The position numbers were made by a program, and so were the translations under genes. From positions 24,835,469 to 24,899,468 of the forward strand of contig OX465584.1 of the NCBI GenBank assembly GCA_950022655.1: a stretch of DNA of 64,000 nucleotides, given 5' to 3'. Source of the DNA: Alentia gelatinosa (Eukaryota; Annelida; Polychaeta; Phyllodocida; Polynoidae). Of the stretch, positions 44,501 to 59,500 are shown in pieces. Positions within the stretch are counted from its first letter, which is position 1; each line of letters opens with the position of its first letter. The notes beneath the pieces are model-generated. The model saw nothing but the letters and a program-made list of their open reading frames with translations, had not been told where the DNA came from and searched no databases.

Positions 44501-47500
44501 TCGGTGGTTCCTGACTGTTGATCGGTGATGGGAAATCAGCCTATACAGCAAGCACTCGCTGACATCGCGGCACGAGTACAACTGCCGGCCATTAGTTAAA
44601 AGGCAACATTAGCGCATCGGCATCCTCAGTATGCAGAAGATACGCTTGCAAATTTGATACAAGCATCGGGAAACAACGAACCTTCACCCCAAGAAGCAGG
44701 TGAACCAACATCCAACCTTAAGAATGTGGCAAGCACAGAACTTTCAAACGCTCCCCAGGCACCAAGGTCCAACTATAGGCCCTTTTCCATTGGCCAACGA
44801 AAACGGTGTAGATTTGTTGTGTTCTCCTAATAGCCCATTTACATTTTGCCATCACCGATATACAGTCAGTGTAGCAGCACCCATACCACTATTTTACATA
44901 TATATACGCCATTGCGAAAACGCACGTATCGGCTGTATCGTGGCTTGTTTATACTTGTATACACCTCTTATATGCGTCTGCGTTTCTGGCGTCTAAAAGA
45001 CAGTTTCCATATGTAGACACGCGCGACTTGGCTGTCTGTCACGCCTGGCGTATCCAAGATAAAACTGCAATAAAACTGCGATATATATACGCCAGGCGTA
45101 TATATGAGGCAAAAAAAAAAAAATTGCGACCCGCGGCCCGCCCCGTCCTGTGGCTGTTGGTAGAGGTTGCACCAACACTGACCTGCCACCCGCGACCTCC
45201 CAACACCACCCCCCACCGCCCCCCCCGACACCCCACCACCCCACCACCCTACACTCACACTAACCACAGTGAAGCCCTGGTACACGATTAGCGGCTGCTC
45301 GGCGTTTGTAAAATGCCCCCCCCCCCACCACCCCACGCCACCCCCAGCCATCCTCTGTGAGAAGCCCCCCGCTGCCCGCCGCCCACCGCCCATCGCCCAC
45401 CGCCCGCCGACAGCCACGTTTGTACAGGTTGACTCAGTGGGAAACCCTCCCCCACCCCCTGCCGCCCGCCCATGCCCGCCCATGCCCGCCCATGCCCGCC
45501 GCCGGGGGTAAGATGATTTCAGTAGTCAGCTATAACCTTGAAGAGGGTCCTTATATGCTAGATTAAGACTGACCACACATAAGCATGGTGTTTTAAAGTC
45601 AAATCTATTAGAAAAAAGTTAAAAAAAACCAAAAAAGCTGGGTTTATTATACATATTTAATGATAAGATGATAAATATATCAAAATTGATAATATAACAT
45701 TGGATTTTCAATATACAAAGGACTTAATGGCTAATGACATATGAAATATGATACAGTGGTGTCCCCAAGTGGCAGAGACTGGAACTATCAGAATCAGGCA
45801 TATATATATGAATGAGGCGTATATATGAATGAGGCGCCTACAGATAAGGCGTATACACAGGGAATAGGACAACCTTGTAGACGCCTCTAGATAAGGCGTC
45901 TACGAGACGAATAACAGGTCGAAGTTCTAGACCAAAATCCTACTGTTAGACGCGTTTCTCATACATATGTAAAGCGGTAAGTTTCGTGCAGTGTACTTAA
46001 CCATGCCAGAACCGTGCTGCAGTCTGGTGGCTACTTTGTGTACTAACAGAATTGAACTCTGCTGCCACCTTGTGTATATTTGAGTACTAACAGTTAATCT
46101 CAAACCAAACACTTATCAAGTTTACCACCTTTTAAATAAGATATTGTGTTTATAAAACCTAAATGTAATATAATTTGATTTACACATGATATCACCATAC
46201 AGATTAAGTTTATACTTATTGTTTTTATAATGTCCTAGTGGACTAACTATAATCTAGTAGAACTGAGGGTTCAAGACTAGCATCATGTGGATTGCACAAC
46301 TGCAACACAGAAGTGGACAAAGTTCCAGAAGAAATCAGTCCAAATAGATGTCCAGATGTAACTTACAGAGGCCACAAGGTAAACTTAAGTTGACATTTAC
46401 ATGTAGATTTACTGTACCTATGTGTGAGGTATGTGTATTGCACAGAACTACTGATTTTGTAGACATTTTAGTGGGAGCTACTCACAGTATTGACCTAGTT
46501 TCAGAATCCTTTGTTTGAGAGTGCCATGCTTTCAGGTTAGTGGTTGAATGTATGTACTATGTTTCTATTCATTTAGTGCATCTACTTACTTGTCTGATAT
46601 GTGGAGTATTTCTAGTTGGTGTATGTGTATTTCTTAATGTGTTCATGTTGATGTATGGCCAATACTCACTGTATGACTAGTTTAACACTCAGTCACTCTA
46701 TGACTAGTTTAGTACTGGTGTTTAATATGTCAAAGAGATTCAGTCTTATGTGAGCCTAATGATTGCTATAGTTTTCCAAGGAACTTTAATGTGCTATGTT
46801 TCACATAAGTGTATATCATTTAATATTGCTTTATTAATTGTATAACTATCTAATGTCAAGCAAGTGTCAAATCTGTAAATCTACAAGGAAATTGAACTAA
46901 TTATCTGAACTTATATATACTGATTGCACATTTGACGATGTCTATGTCGAACGTACCGAAGATTAATAAAGAATGACATTCGTATCATCTTAAACTGTTG
47001 TTATCATCTGGGGCATCTACAGTCAGGCACCACTGACAGACCTTTAGCACTGCAAATGTAAATGGGCAAATGGAAACGGGCCTTATGCGATGTCTGGTCA
47101 AAAGCGGTAGTTACCCACTGGCAGCAACCCTCGCAACTCCTCGCACATTCCTGCAGCCTATATAGCCCCCTTGTTCCGCCACTTTAACAAAGTTTTGGGG
47201 GATGGTCATAGAAGTTAGGTGGTAGTCAGAGCAAGTGTTAACAATGGTCGCGGAGGGCTACCTATAGGCACCGGCCAGCTGAAAGAGTAAATATCCAGTT
47301 TATGAAGCCATTTCTCAGATGTATGTGGGCCGCCTGTCAGGCACATCAGAGTGACCAGGAGGAATCTAAACAGAAGAAAAAAGGACAGGAAGGAAGTCTT
47401 ATGAGGCAGCACCCAGCTTCTAGCTTGCAACAGGCTGCCTGGCTGTGATCAGCCTACAGGCCATGTGGATGGGACTGCAAAATATATGCATATAGTGCTT

Positions 47501-50500
47501 ATTCTGCAGTCTACGTAGGGGCTGCGTACCCCAACCTTGAGTTTGCAAGCTTGCCATATGCGCCAGTGTAACGTCGGTCTTTAGGCCTCGGCTCAGGCTT
47601 AGACTGCTCCACAAGTGGACCTCGCGGCTGCTGTAGTTGTGTTCAAAGTGTAAATGTTTGCTCAAATTTTCTCAAGTGTTAAAGATTGTCAAAACGAGGT
47701 CGTCCCTACTCTGATTTAGATTAGTACATCAAGTTCTACTATTGTGAAAGAAGAGAGCCTGTGCTCACGCTATGACCTGACACATAACAATCGTGATTAC
47801 TTTTTTAATGCCAGAAACTAGCATCCTACTTCATTTTGAACTAGTTAATAATCTGCCACGACTATGTTACTATATTCTAATTCCTTGAATTATACTTGAA
47901 GTATTTTGCATGTTTTTCATCTTAAAAAAAAAGGGTTTCCTGAAATAAAAAGTTCATGAATAAATTAGATCTTCCTTGCCAAGAAACCTATCTTTTTTTA
48001 GTACAATTTACACGTTATTATTGCAGTTCTGTTGGGGATTGTGTCAGATTATGACCAGGGTATGATACTGGATATCAAATGAACTTACCCGAGAATCCGG
48101 AGTGCATTGCAATCAACACAGTATGGCAGAGTTTACTTTGTACTGTGGACTTATAACTGACCTCCTCTCTGCTACTTCAGGGGTGCCAGACTGTTACATC
48201 AAATAATACCCACGCATGGGAAGCCCAATTATCAATCTGTGATAGAACTCACCGACTTTGGTCAGGGTTCTTGTCTTTTGTGCATTTGTGGCAGAAATGA
48301 TAATTTGTCTCCTCGATCACAATTTCGACAAATAGAGCCAGGAGGAAAGCTGACTTTTCTCAATATAATACATGCTCCCTAATTGGCGACAAGGGGTTGC
48401 ATGCTTGGTCCTCTTGTTAATGAACCTCTCCAGCAATATACTAGTAATTGCATTATAATGAGAAAATGATTATGTATACAGTGATTTTCAACGCGTCCTA
48501 GTAATATCTGTCCCTCGGCTATTCTTGCAGAGTGGAAAGGTTACCTTTCAAAATGAGAAACACCATTCAAGACTCAAACCATTTACGTAACACCGGTTTT
48601 TTCCTAAATACACACAATATTCGGTTTGAAATTACACTTCTATTCAAATAGGATAGTATTCCAAGAGTGGTATAACCTTATTGCCCGGTCCATAGGGCTG
48701 GGGCATGAGATCGGATCAAGCCATGTGCCGGGTAGCGCAACAAAACCGGTGCCATATATAATTCAATACTGTGCAAACAATGACGCAGGAGCGGTATGGT
48801 CACACATTGGTGTTTGTCTGAGACAAGTCCTGCTGAAATTCTCTACGGGAACATCTCCTCGTCTGAATGGTAGGGTTCCATTGCACAGAGACAAGTATCA
48901 TACCCTGCAATTGTCAACGACAATTACCCCTAACATGGTAAAAAATCTCATGAGATTTTAATTTAAGTGGAATTCACACGGTGGGATTCATGTGCTTCAC
49001 AGGGTTCAAAATCTCATGAGATTTTGAAGCGGGATTCAATCTCGTAATCATGCTTGCTGGCCTCCTATTGGCTAGGGCAGGTACTTAGTCGGCAACTCCA
49101 AAGCAGGTCCATTTTTCTCACTTAAATGCCCCTTTGAATTTTAAACGTGTTTAAAATCAAAATCTCATGGGATTCTGTACCTTGTTAGGGGTAACTGTAG
49201 CCGACAATTGCAGGGGAGAATACTTGTCACAGGGAAATGGAACCATACAATTCAGACGAGGTGTTACAGTACAGAATCTCAGCAGGATTTGCCTCAGACA
49301 AAAACCCTGTGAGGTACGTGAATCCCACAAGAAATTTTGATTTTAAACATGTCTGAAATTTATAGGGGCATTTTGGTGAGACATACAAACAAACAACCTT
49401 CAAAGTCCTAAAAAAATCCCGGTATTTTTTCGACTTAACCGAAACTGTTGCAACATGATTAGCTATGGGATTCACGTACCTGGGATTCACAGGTAAACTC
49501 ATTTTCTGGTCAATAAATGAATGTTTGGAAAAACCCAAAACAATAACCATTTTCATTTGTCAATGAATGGAAACAGACATATTCTCCATTTAAATAATGC
49601 ACAATTAAGTACTTTTAAGATAGTGTGCTAACTGACCTCCTATCAAATTGTCATTCTATAACCCCTCACTTCAACCACCCCAAAGTTACATAGCAATAGT
49701 TCATTTGTGTAATATTAACCTTTCTCACCCCTTAAGGACAAATACACCCCTTAAGGGCAAATAATAATAAAGCTGCTTATATATATATATAAAAAAGGGC
49801 AAATAATTGCATACAGTACACCAAAGATTGACTAAAATCCAGTATGATATAGCATATATAGTCACCATACCTGCTAACACACAATCCTACGAGGTTATTT
49901 TCAGTATGAATGCAAATGTATTCTGATTTTGATCGAATTTGTTGGAACATATCTTCTCTGTTGCATCGCTCTGTTCAACTGTGTGACGTCTCCCCCGCCC
50001 TATGTGATAGAAGTCTATTGGTGGAGGGGAGGGCGGTCGGAAGCGTGTGCTGCGCGCGGGCCGCTGCAGGGATGTGTCCAGTCTCCCCTGGCTAGTGGCG
50101 TGAGGGGAGGGGGTTAACCACAGGGGGTCCACTGCTGTGCCCTCTCTCATTTTTCATTTAAACCTTTATATATACTATATACCTCCAGAAATTGCCATTT
50201 TGAGTTTTTAAGTTCAAGCTTGAGAATAATAGTAAAAAACACACCCACCCAGCACATCCACAAGCCCCAGAAGCCTGAAATAGGCCATCTGGGACACAGA
50301 AAATTCATAAAAAACAAACAAACATCCACCAAAGAGAGTTTAAGGTCCCAAACGTACCTGATGAGCCAGATTATGGCGAAACTGCACAGTATTTCAGAAA
50401 ATATACAGGCCAAATTCGACATAAATGTAAACATGACCACCATGACACACGTCAGGGGTCAACATAGGTCGGATCAGGTCACTTCCTGCCACCCCGACCA

Positions 50501-53500
50501 ACCACAAGCCTGGAACAATGTTGTGGACATGAAACCAAAGAGAACCACACACATGAACCAATTAAATTTCGAGCAACAAGCGGAAATACGTTTTTCAGCG
50601 CGAAATTCGGGTGAAAATTGAACCTACCTGGTCAGTTGTGCAGTCGTACACGGACATAACGCCTCGTCTCAACCCAAGCTTGAGAATAAACCATAAATAC
50701 TGGGTGAACTATTTTGGGCTCATCAACACCTTGCAGCTTTAATTTACAGTAAAAGGAAATCCTAGAGTGCAGGGCCTCTACTCTTTATCACATTTTCCTT
50801 TCAGAGATCTTGGACCGCCATTGATATCTCGGTCCCATAGTACCCGTTCGCCACATACACCAATTTTCCATCATATACAGGATTTCGTCCAATTCTATAT
50901 AGAAAAACTGGAAAATCAGTCACTCTTACTTTAAACTAATAGCTTGTTCCCAACTCTCAACATATTAGTTACTTGGTTTTCAAGCTGTTAAAGAGCTTCA
51001 CTCTTTTGCAGCCCGCATCAATACTTGTAAACGGCCACTAAGACGCCGAAATGTTGTATATAAATTGTTCTAATAAAGCCTACATCAAACCGAATTGGAC
51101 AGCAGTCGAGTTGTGTTTGTCTTCCTATCTGCGATTATCCTTTTCACTACTTGGACCGAATCTTCACCATCATTTATCGTTTTTGTACTCCAGGCGTGAG
51201 AACGAGTCGGTCATGCATAACCTGTTCACTCAGCTGCTGGAGAACTACCCTGCCTCTGGGAGGTTCGTGAAGCCCCGTCGTCAGACCTCAGACCCTGTGT
51301 TAGTAGATGTGAATATCCAGATAGGGCGAATCATCTCCGTACACCGCAACCGACAGAGCGTGTCATTCAGAGCCTATAATTACCACGTGAGTTACGCTTC
51401 ACTCAACGTTTGGGGATATCTATTACCTCCTATAAGTACTGGACACCAGAAGAAGTGGGATGAAATAGTACTTTATTACATTGTAAAATGGACCATTTAA
51501 TTCAACTGATAAGAGACATGGTATATGTACTTCTAATTAAAAGAAAGAATATGTGACATGATCAAAAGTCAATGCCCTCTATAGGGCATTGCTTTATGCC
51601 CAGCGTTCACTGAGCTCCAAATCGTCTACAGTAGGCCTTACAATGTGCCTAAAAACCGATTACCTCCGCCGATGTCTGCCCTAGTCTATACGTTTGTAAA
51701 AGACGTTCCAGATTGTCTATGATTATTGACATTATGCATTGTAGCGCATCGGAAGGTCTTAGATTGTTATCGTATTAGGTGAACACCGGTCCCTAATCTA
51801 AAATTGTATTATCCATGGTATACAAAGACTCTATTGAAAATGTAAGGTGACTCAATAAACCACGACCTATCATATAAAACTTGTCAGATACCATAACTGT
51901 GGTATACGGATTCAAACCTGTGGTATAGACCCTCTTCACACTGGCGCCATCTTGTAATGGCCGCCTAAGTAGATCGAACGAAAACGAGGCGAGCCCTCTC
52001 CACTCAGTTCTGAGTAATAGTGAAAAGCTAGTATTTTTCTCACCTGAAAGATGGAAATAGCTCTCACATAATAGATAATCGGCTGATTTTTATAAACAAT
52101 ACATTGTTAGGAACCTGAGACTTGGGCCCATCTGTTGATATTTAAATCAAATACCTGTGATATGAATAAGATTTCCTGTCAGAGATTAAACATCTGAATT
52201 GTTTATGTAAAAACACTAAAACATTTTTCACAGTGATTTAATGAAAAATCTATCGCGATGACCTATAGAAATAAACATCCTATCTTATTAGGCAATTCAA
52301 GACGATTAAAATGATACCAATATTACCAGGTTGTGATAGATATTTCCTGAGCTAATGGACTAATGATGCATCAGTTAATTGTCAGGAAATTTGAAAATTT
52401 GTCAGCAAAAATTAAAGTTTTGAAAAATGTCAGGAAAATTGACTGCTGTCAGGGAAATCTGGAATATCTAGGTCTAGTCATAAAGAAGTCTCTATCTCTG
52501 ACACTTTTGAGAATTGTGTATATTTAAGAAAATTAGGTAGATCTGTACTAGTTGTATTCTTGGCCCAACAAGTAATACTGTCTCTAATATAGTAGGTTAT
52601 CACAATATTTGATGCTCCATTATCTCGGTAAATATTTGTCACAGACTTCCAATAAAGGTATCATTTAAATCGTCTTCAAGTACCTAAGAAGATAGAATGG
52701 TAATATCTATAGGTCATTGCGATAGATTTTTCATGGAAAACAGGAAGGTAACATGTTTTGTTTTCTTTTTTCACCAAAATATTTTGATGTTCAATCCATG
52801 ACTGGAAATCAGAGCCAAAATACAGGTATATGATATTATACCAACAAATAGGCCCAAGTGTTAGCTCTTTAACAATCCTTTATTTATAAAAATCGGCCTG
52901 TTATTCACAACACAGCAACAAATTAATTTTTTTTATTAAATATGTGCTTATGGGTCTGAAGCCATGCTGCCGACCCAGGTCACGTATCACGCCTCGTTTT
53001 CGAATGCAAGCGTGTTGCTGGTTCTTGGCAAGCAGGGCCTAGATACATGGAACCAGCGCTCGCCGATTGCAGCGCCACGCTCATGTGCAAGTGGTGATAG
53101 GCTCATAGCTGTGGTATACGGGAAAATAGTCCCTTTGGGCTATAGAGCAAAGAAATAGTCCCTACTGTTGTATTCTTTAATATGGCAATACTTGGGTATA
53201 ATTTGTTCGAAAAGATGGATAATAAATACAACCAACGATGGTTTTGCGGACAGGTGTGGTAAATTTTTTCGTTCCAGTGGAGGCTTTCTAAGTCTCCGTG
53301 GTCGGATTTGTTCTTTTTTAGCGGACAGGTAGCTCTGTAAACTACTCGGGGTTGACGTCGTAATACACGAGCTCTAGCGCTCATGTATCACGACGCGTCA
53401 ACCTCTCGTGGTTTACGGCCGCCTATCCACAAAACCATCGTTTATTGTCTATGTAATTATGAGATATCGGGGTAGGCCGATGGATCAGCTTCGTATGCTC

Positions 53501-56500
53501 GTGTTCAGGGAAGAGCAAAGTGAGGCCGGTGTCTCTATAGCCAGGAGCTCAAAAGCCAATGCCCATCTACCGATTTTGGAACATTTATGTACGTTTGTCG
53601 GCGACAAACGGGCGGTAATTTGTCTTAGGCAACCCATCCTAACGGAGTCGGTAGATGTAGCATAGCTAGGCAAGGCTTCCCACCGATTAGTGAACCACCG
53701 CCTTCAGACGTCCTTTTGTCGCTGACAAGTTGTGGTTTCAATGTTCCAAAATCGGTGGGGATCAGTTTATCAACATGTTGATAAATGTAGTCGATTTCAT
53801 CAGTGTGCGGGTCGAGCAAGGGGTTACGTAATTTGCCTGCGACAAGGTGACCGACTCGTATACGATTTGGGAACTGATCGTTCATACCGAAATTGGTAGA
53901 TGGACATCCGGCATTATAGCGAGTAGATGCTATTGACCGGTGGAGATGCCATTACTTGACTAGTGTGTAGGAGGTGCTGGAGATGATGTAAGGTTGTCCG
54001 CCAGCGCTATTTACCATTTCTGCTGGTATATATAAAGGCTCGGAGCTGTAGTTCCTCTCACCATCTATTTGTTTACTAACTGGAACTAACTGGCTACATT
54101 TAGATCGCGTTCAGGGAACTGCCCATCGTGGACAGTAGTGGCAAAATTGCCTAAATTAGGTGCACAGATTGAATGGCATCTATCCTGAATTTCAGGGGAT
54201 CACTGTCTTGATAGATGTGTTAAAATGTCAGTAGGGGGCTTCCGACAAATCCATTGGTAACAGAAGTCGTTTAATCGAATATCGAGACATCTAATCACAA
54301 TGGATTTAACATCATGAAATCTCAATGTAGTAAAGTCCCACTCGTAATACAATGGACATGAACTTGTCACAACTGAACACTGAACACTGCCTATAGTGGC
54401 AATGCAATAGATTTTACCTGGTTACAATGAAATAATGTATGGACTGTTTGTACTAGAGGATGAACTGTTCATGATTCCACACATTCAGACGCCACCTTAT
54501 CACAAGACACCCATCGTTCCATATCAGTAGAACCTTATTGAATCGATGGTCTTTTCTGTTTAAAGGACATCAAAAATAAGAGTTTCATGTGACCCTATTG
54601 ATTGTTTATATTGTATAGAGATGGACGGATGAATTCCTTCAGTGGAACCCTGAACACTTTGACAACATTAGGAGGATGAGCATGCCGTTAGACGTCATCT
54701 GGCAGCCGGACATCAGCATCTATGACGTGTAAGTCCCACACCTTACCTCAATCTTCTTATCTTTAACCTATACAAGCCGCTGTATGATCTGGGGAGTTGA
54801 TTGCCTGTAGTGCAGCCAACATTCACCAGACGGCGTGTTCACGGCTCAAGATAGGTCAATTAGAGGCAGGGAATTGCCTGGAAGCAGTATGGCAGATAAC
54901 GCATGCGCATTTGAAATAAACCACCTGCTCACCCAAAACGAAGAGCTGTCAACAATGCTCATTCAAAATATAACACATGACAGCTATAATACTACAAAAC
55001 AAACTTCTTTTTTTTTCAAGCAAACAGGATTTATTTTTCCTCAGTATACATCATGTCAAGTTAAGGGATTGATTCTTGTATCTAATTGGATCATACTTAT
55101 CTTACATAAGTACATGGGTCCACACTCAAGTGACAGTTCTCAGGTACATAGGTACAAATTTGATACATGTTTACACCTTCTCATTCAAAAATCACACAGC
55201 AACAAATCAGATTGTGGCTATACTATTGGTCCTTTCTTTTTCGTTTTTTTTTTTTTTTTATACTTGGTAGAGAGATTTGATAAGGTTAGGGAAATGTTGA
55301 TTGTTGAACCTCATCTAGCACTTATGTCTAAGAAATCATCTATACATGTGATTCTGTGTTAGTTTAGATGCAGCAGATCAGTGTGGATAGTGTGTTGTAT
55401 TGGTTCTCTAACATCACTCAGTTAGGAAGAACTCAGAGTTTGGGGAAAAATCATACCTTCCACAAAAATTTGTTAGTCCTGGCGGAAAGAACATATGAAA
55501 AGGTAACAGTAGAGAACAAATTATGAATTCAGATTTAACAATTAGATAAGCTTATTTATCTAACAGCTAAAACGTTAATATTCATGTGGATGATAAGCAC
55601 GAGTTAATTACTGATATGAAGGGGAGATACCGTAGATGATTGATTAATAAACGGTTTCCCTCTATATTGATTAAGGCCCCATCCGTCGACAGGATTGTAA
55701 CTCATTCATTCCGACCATTGGATTTGTAAGAATCAAGGCTTAGTCTCGATGTCTTATACCTTACAGCCTTCACTCTTATCACGTGCTTTATTTATCCTGC
55801 TGTGCTTAAGAACATTACACAGCTGCTACATTTGCCAACAGGGCACAGCATAGGAATGTGTAAATGGACACGCCATCTCCAACAGAATGCCGGTCTTCAC
55901 AAACATTAGACTCTCTTAAGCTAAACGGCAATCATAGGCATGATTTAGCAAAGAATGTGTTTGGATAGCGGTTAGGAATAGACTAAGTCAAACAATATAC
56001 TTCTAATTCCACTATAGGAGCCTCCATTGCAGGCTGTGTCGTAACGTTGTTACTATGGCTTTTCTTTTAGAAATTATCTCATGTTTCACTTTCGAGTGAA
56101 GAATCAAAGCTATTGTGATCAAGTCCAGAATACTAATATTCCAGAATTCCATAAACGACAAGAGAATACCTTGCCTCATATCCACCAAAGGCCGGATTCC
56201 CACGTATAGAGAACGATGTACCTGAGACGGTTGTACTTCACACCCTTTCCAATTTTCAGAAAGTCTCTTGTGGTAGAAAAATGCCATCTTTTGCTTTTCC
56301 CAGTCTCAAGTAAAAACGGCCGATTCGATTCACATGGAAAGACATCCTGCTTGCTCGCTTCCTATTGGCTGGGTTGGCTACCTAGTCGGCTTAATGTTGG
56401 TATCAGGCTGCTCCTATCTATTGAGGTTAATGTGTGTTTGGGTATTTGGTATCTAATTCATCACTTTGATAACTGGGAACTAGAGTAAAGAAGGGGGTTA

Positions 56501-59500
56501 GTGAAGGTTGTTCTTTACGTAAAAGATGGACTGACCTCAGTCCCTATATTGGGATGTTTAGAGTGTGACTACTTACCTACCTACCCCTAGGCCTGCCCCG
56601 CGGCTAACCTGATCACCCACCAACATGCGTCCCTCCAACCTGTCCACCAAACTATCTGCCCGCTCCCCCACTAACCTGCCTACCAACCAACCAAACTAAC
56701 TATCTACCTGCCCATCTCCCAACTTGCTCACCTATCCACCTACATGCCCTCCCACCTACCGACCAGCCAATCTACGCACCTACCCAAAACCCACTCACCA
56801 AACTGCAATTAAGTTGCATAATTCATAGTCATTTAATTGCATTGTCAAGCTTGTATTTTCTTCCAATGCATTAAATTTGGAATTGAAAATGAATGCTGTA
56901 TTTGGTCCGAGGGATTTGTGACAGTATAATCAGAAAGGTAAACCTCAAGTGATATCAAGTCGGTGACGCATGGCCACAGTCGGGTAATATCGTGGAATAC
57001 TTCTCACAAACATAGACCATGATAACTTCGGGACCTTTTATGTCCTAGACAGTCGCATATCAGCTGGGGTGTACGGCACACTCGTGTGAGGCTACCGAAC
57101 GTATCACACAACGGGGCTCTTTATCGAGAATAGAGCAATCACTCTGCTCTGATGAGACCATTTGTTTGAGTTTCTCCATTACTCTATACTGATAATGTTA
57201 ATCTCACAGCTCAGACAGGGATTCAATAGGACCAGCACTGGGTAGTCCGGAGCAACTCTGAGCAGCCCCGAGCAGCCCCAAGCAGCCCTGAGCAGCCCTG
57301 AGCAGCCCTGAGCAGTTTTGAGCAGCACCAAACCCCGTGCCGTTCCGAGTAAAGGGGACCAACATTAAAACTCAGTAGAGCACTGACGTGAATTGCGCGG
57401 AGTATGAAGCTCCTCCTATCTATCAAGGTTACATCTAGAATTATTCAACTCCATATTGATGATATGGACCTATTATTTTGAAATGGTATCTCCTATCATC
57501 TCATAAGGTCTAAAGTAAATGTATTGTCATTGAAAACAGAAGCCAACCATTAAATAATCATGTATTATTTGTGACCTAATATGAACCTGTCATTGTAAAC
57601 GTATAGAGTCACCTAACGCAGAAGGTCGTGGGTGAGGAGATCGGCGGCCATTTTATATTTCCTTTGATAATTTAAATTAGCAATGCTGAATATCAAATAC
57701 AATACTAACCTGCTCCTGATACTAGTGTGTGAACATACTCTTTGTCGGTGACCCAATGTAATATCCTCTCTACCGCTCAGATACCATGTATCAACTACTC
57801 AGAGGATATATCCACGAGTATCAGAGGCAGCTTAATGATGAGCCACGGAAATTAGTCTTGACGATAATTTCATTTACAATATACACCCGCCCCTCACAAA
57901 GTGAGAGAACGGGCTAGTGTGTATAGCAGAGGTCGCAACCAGTCAGGTCGGCAGGGCCATTCAGGGGTATGAGCCAGGTGGGAGGGTGGGCTACAGATAA
58001 TTTTTATGTAGGGATCGCAACAAGTCAGAGGTGGGCCATGGAAAGGTATCTCTGAGAGAACATGGATACTATGTGAGTGCAGCTTTTTCATTTATCGTAA
58101 AGAGCTAGACAGACACAGATACACAGACACAGATAGGCAGATACACAGACATACAGATATAGTATACACACATAGAATCACACAGGTAGACATTCTGTGT
58201 GACAGGCACACATACATGTGCTCACAGAGCCATAGCTACATCCATACACACAGACACACAGACAGGCATTCTATAGGTAAAAAGCACAGGTCCCCCTGCT
58301 GCAGAGTGGACCAGTGTTGATTCACATTGCGGCCAGTGTCCGCCTGTATGGCCCACACTGCTCCCAGCCGAGATATGTCCTTTTAAGCCCCGCTCTGCGC
58401 ACGCTCAAGGGCGTCGTGATCCTTTTTCTTTAAAGTGGGGTTCACACGATGGGATTCATGTACCTCACAGGGCTCAAAATCTCATGCGATTTTCTTCCTT
58501 TTTAGGGGGAAATGTCTTTAACAATTACAAGGAGGAAGACATGTCTCAGGGAAATAAATCCTTATAATTTAGACAAAGACATTGTGTTCGAGTACAGAAT
58601 TTCAGCAGGATTTGTCTCAGACAAACACCCTGTGGGGTACCTGAATCCCATAGTGTGAATCCCACTTTAGGACAGACCTTAATTGATTATGTTCAGCTTT
58701 AATAGTGTGTATGAATAAGGCGCTTGTATTCTCATTCAGTATCTAACACTCGAATGATAAAGGAGTTACTTCCTTTCTTGGCAGGGTGACGGAGGAATGC
58801 CTCCATACCGAAATGGTCATGTTGAAAAGCTCCGGTGAAATCACGTGGGTGCCGTCTTGTATGCACGAGGTGCGTTGTGAGGTGGACGTCACCAACTTCC
58901 CTTTTGACGAACAGGTTTGTAAGTACACGATGGGTTCATGGAAGTACCCCAACGACACTCTCAACCTGCGGAGCTTTGGTCTCAACAAACTGAATGGAAA
59001 GGTGGGTGTAGCAGAAATCACAAAGCGATTTATGGAGAATAATTCTCTAGAATTGGAGTTAGATTTGTCGGTTAGTAGGGAGAATTTTACTGGGAGAGTT
59101 TTAGCGGTTAGTGCATGCCAATAAGATAAATTGGTTGTATACCTGCATATTTGACCATACTAGAGCACCTCATGTAATATGATCATCGATAAAAACCCCA
59201 TCTACTCAATCATTCTGCAGCCGCCCAGTGCATTTCTTTTCCGATGATGGCAGCTCTTTGCTATTTTAGAACTGTGCTTCACCTTTTATATATTTTGTGC
59301 TATGTATACCGACCTGTACCTGTTGCTACATTAAAGGTTAAACTCGATTTAATCTGGACACAGCCAAAAGGTGCACTTTCACATTTTTCGTCTCTTCGGG
59401 AATTTTCGAACTAGCATGGGATTTATTATGTCCACTGAACCCATTTTCAATATCAGCTTTAGATGAAAGGCATAAGTGTCCAACACAAACAGGCAGCAAC

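Larger units (their letters stand above)
44774..47086. mobile_element. Long TIR element with TATAGGCCCTTTTCC ends
   Basis: Left TATAGGCCCTTTTCCATTGG, followed by AGCCCATTTACATTTTGCC, is mirrored at the right by GCAAATGTAAATGGGCAAAT followed by GGAAACGGGCCTTAT. The 2.3-kb interior holds another dispersed repeat (GGCGTATATATGA family), a C-rich tract and no transposase. Confidence 0.5.

Noticed and set aside
45125..45510. CpG-island-like promoter
   Set aside because: The GC content comes from simple C-rich repeats with few CpG-balanced motifs and lies inside a TIR element.
44968..45511. Gly-, Ala- and Pro-rich frames on both strands
   Set aside because: They arise from the C-rich low-complexity tract; no splice sites or family match.
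50220..50621. 133-codon plus-strand frame in receptor intron 1
   Set aside because: Unrecognised, biased composition, no splice support in phase with the receptor exons.
54835..55362. 175-codon plus-strand frame in receptor intron 3
   Set aside because: Contains poly(T)-derived Phe runs and no family match; a chance frame.
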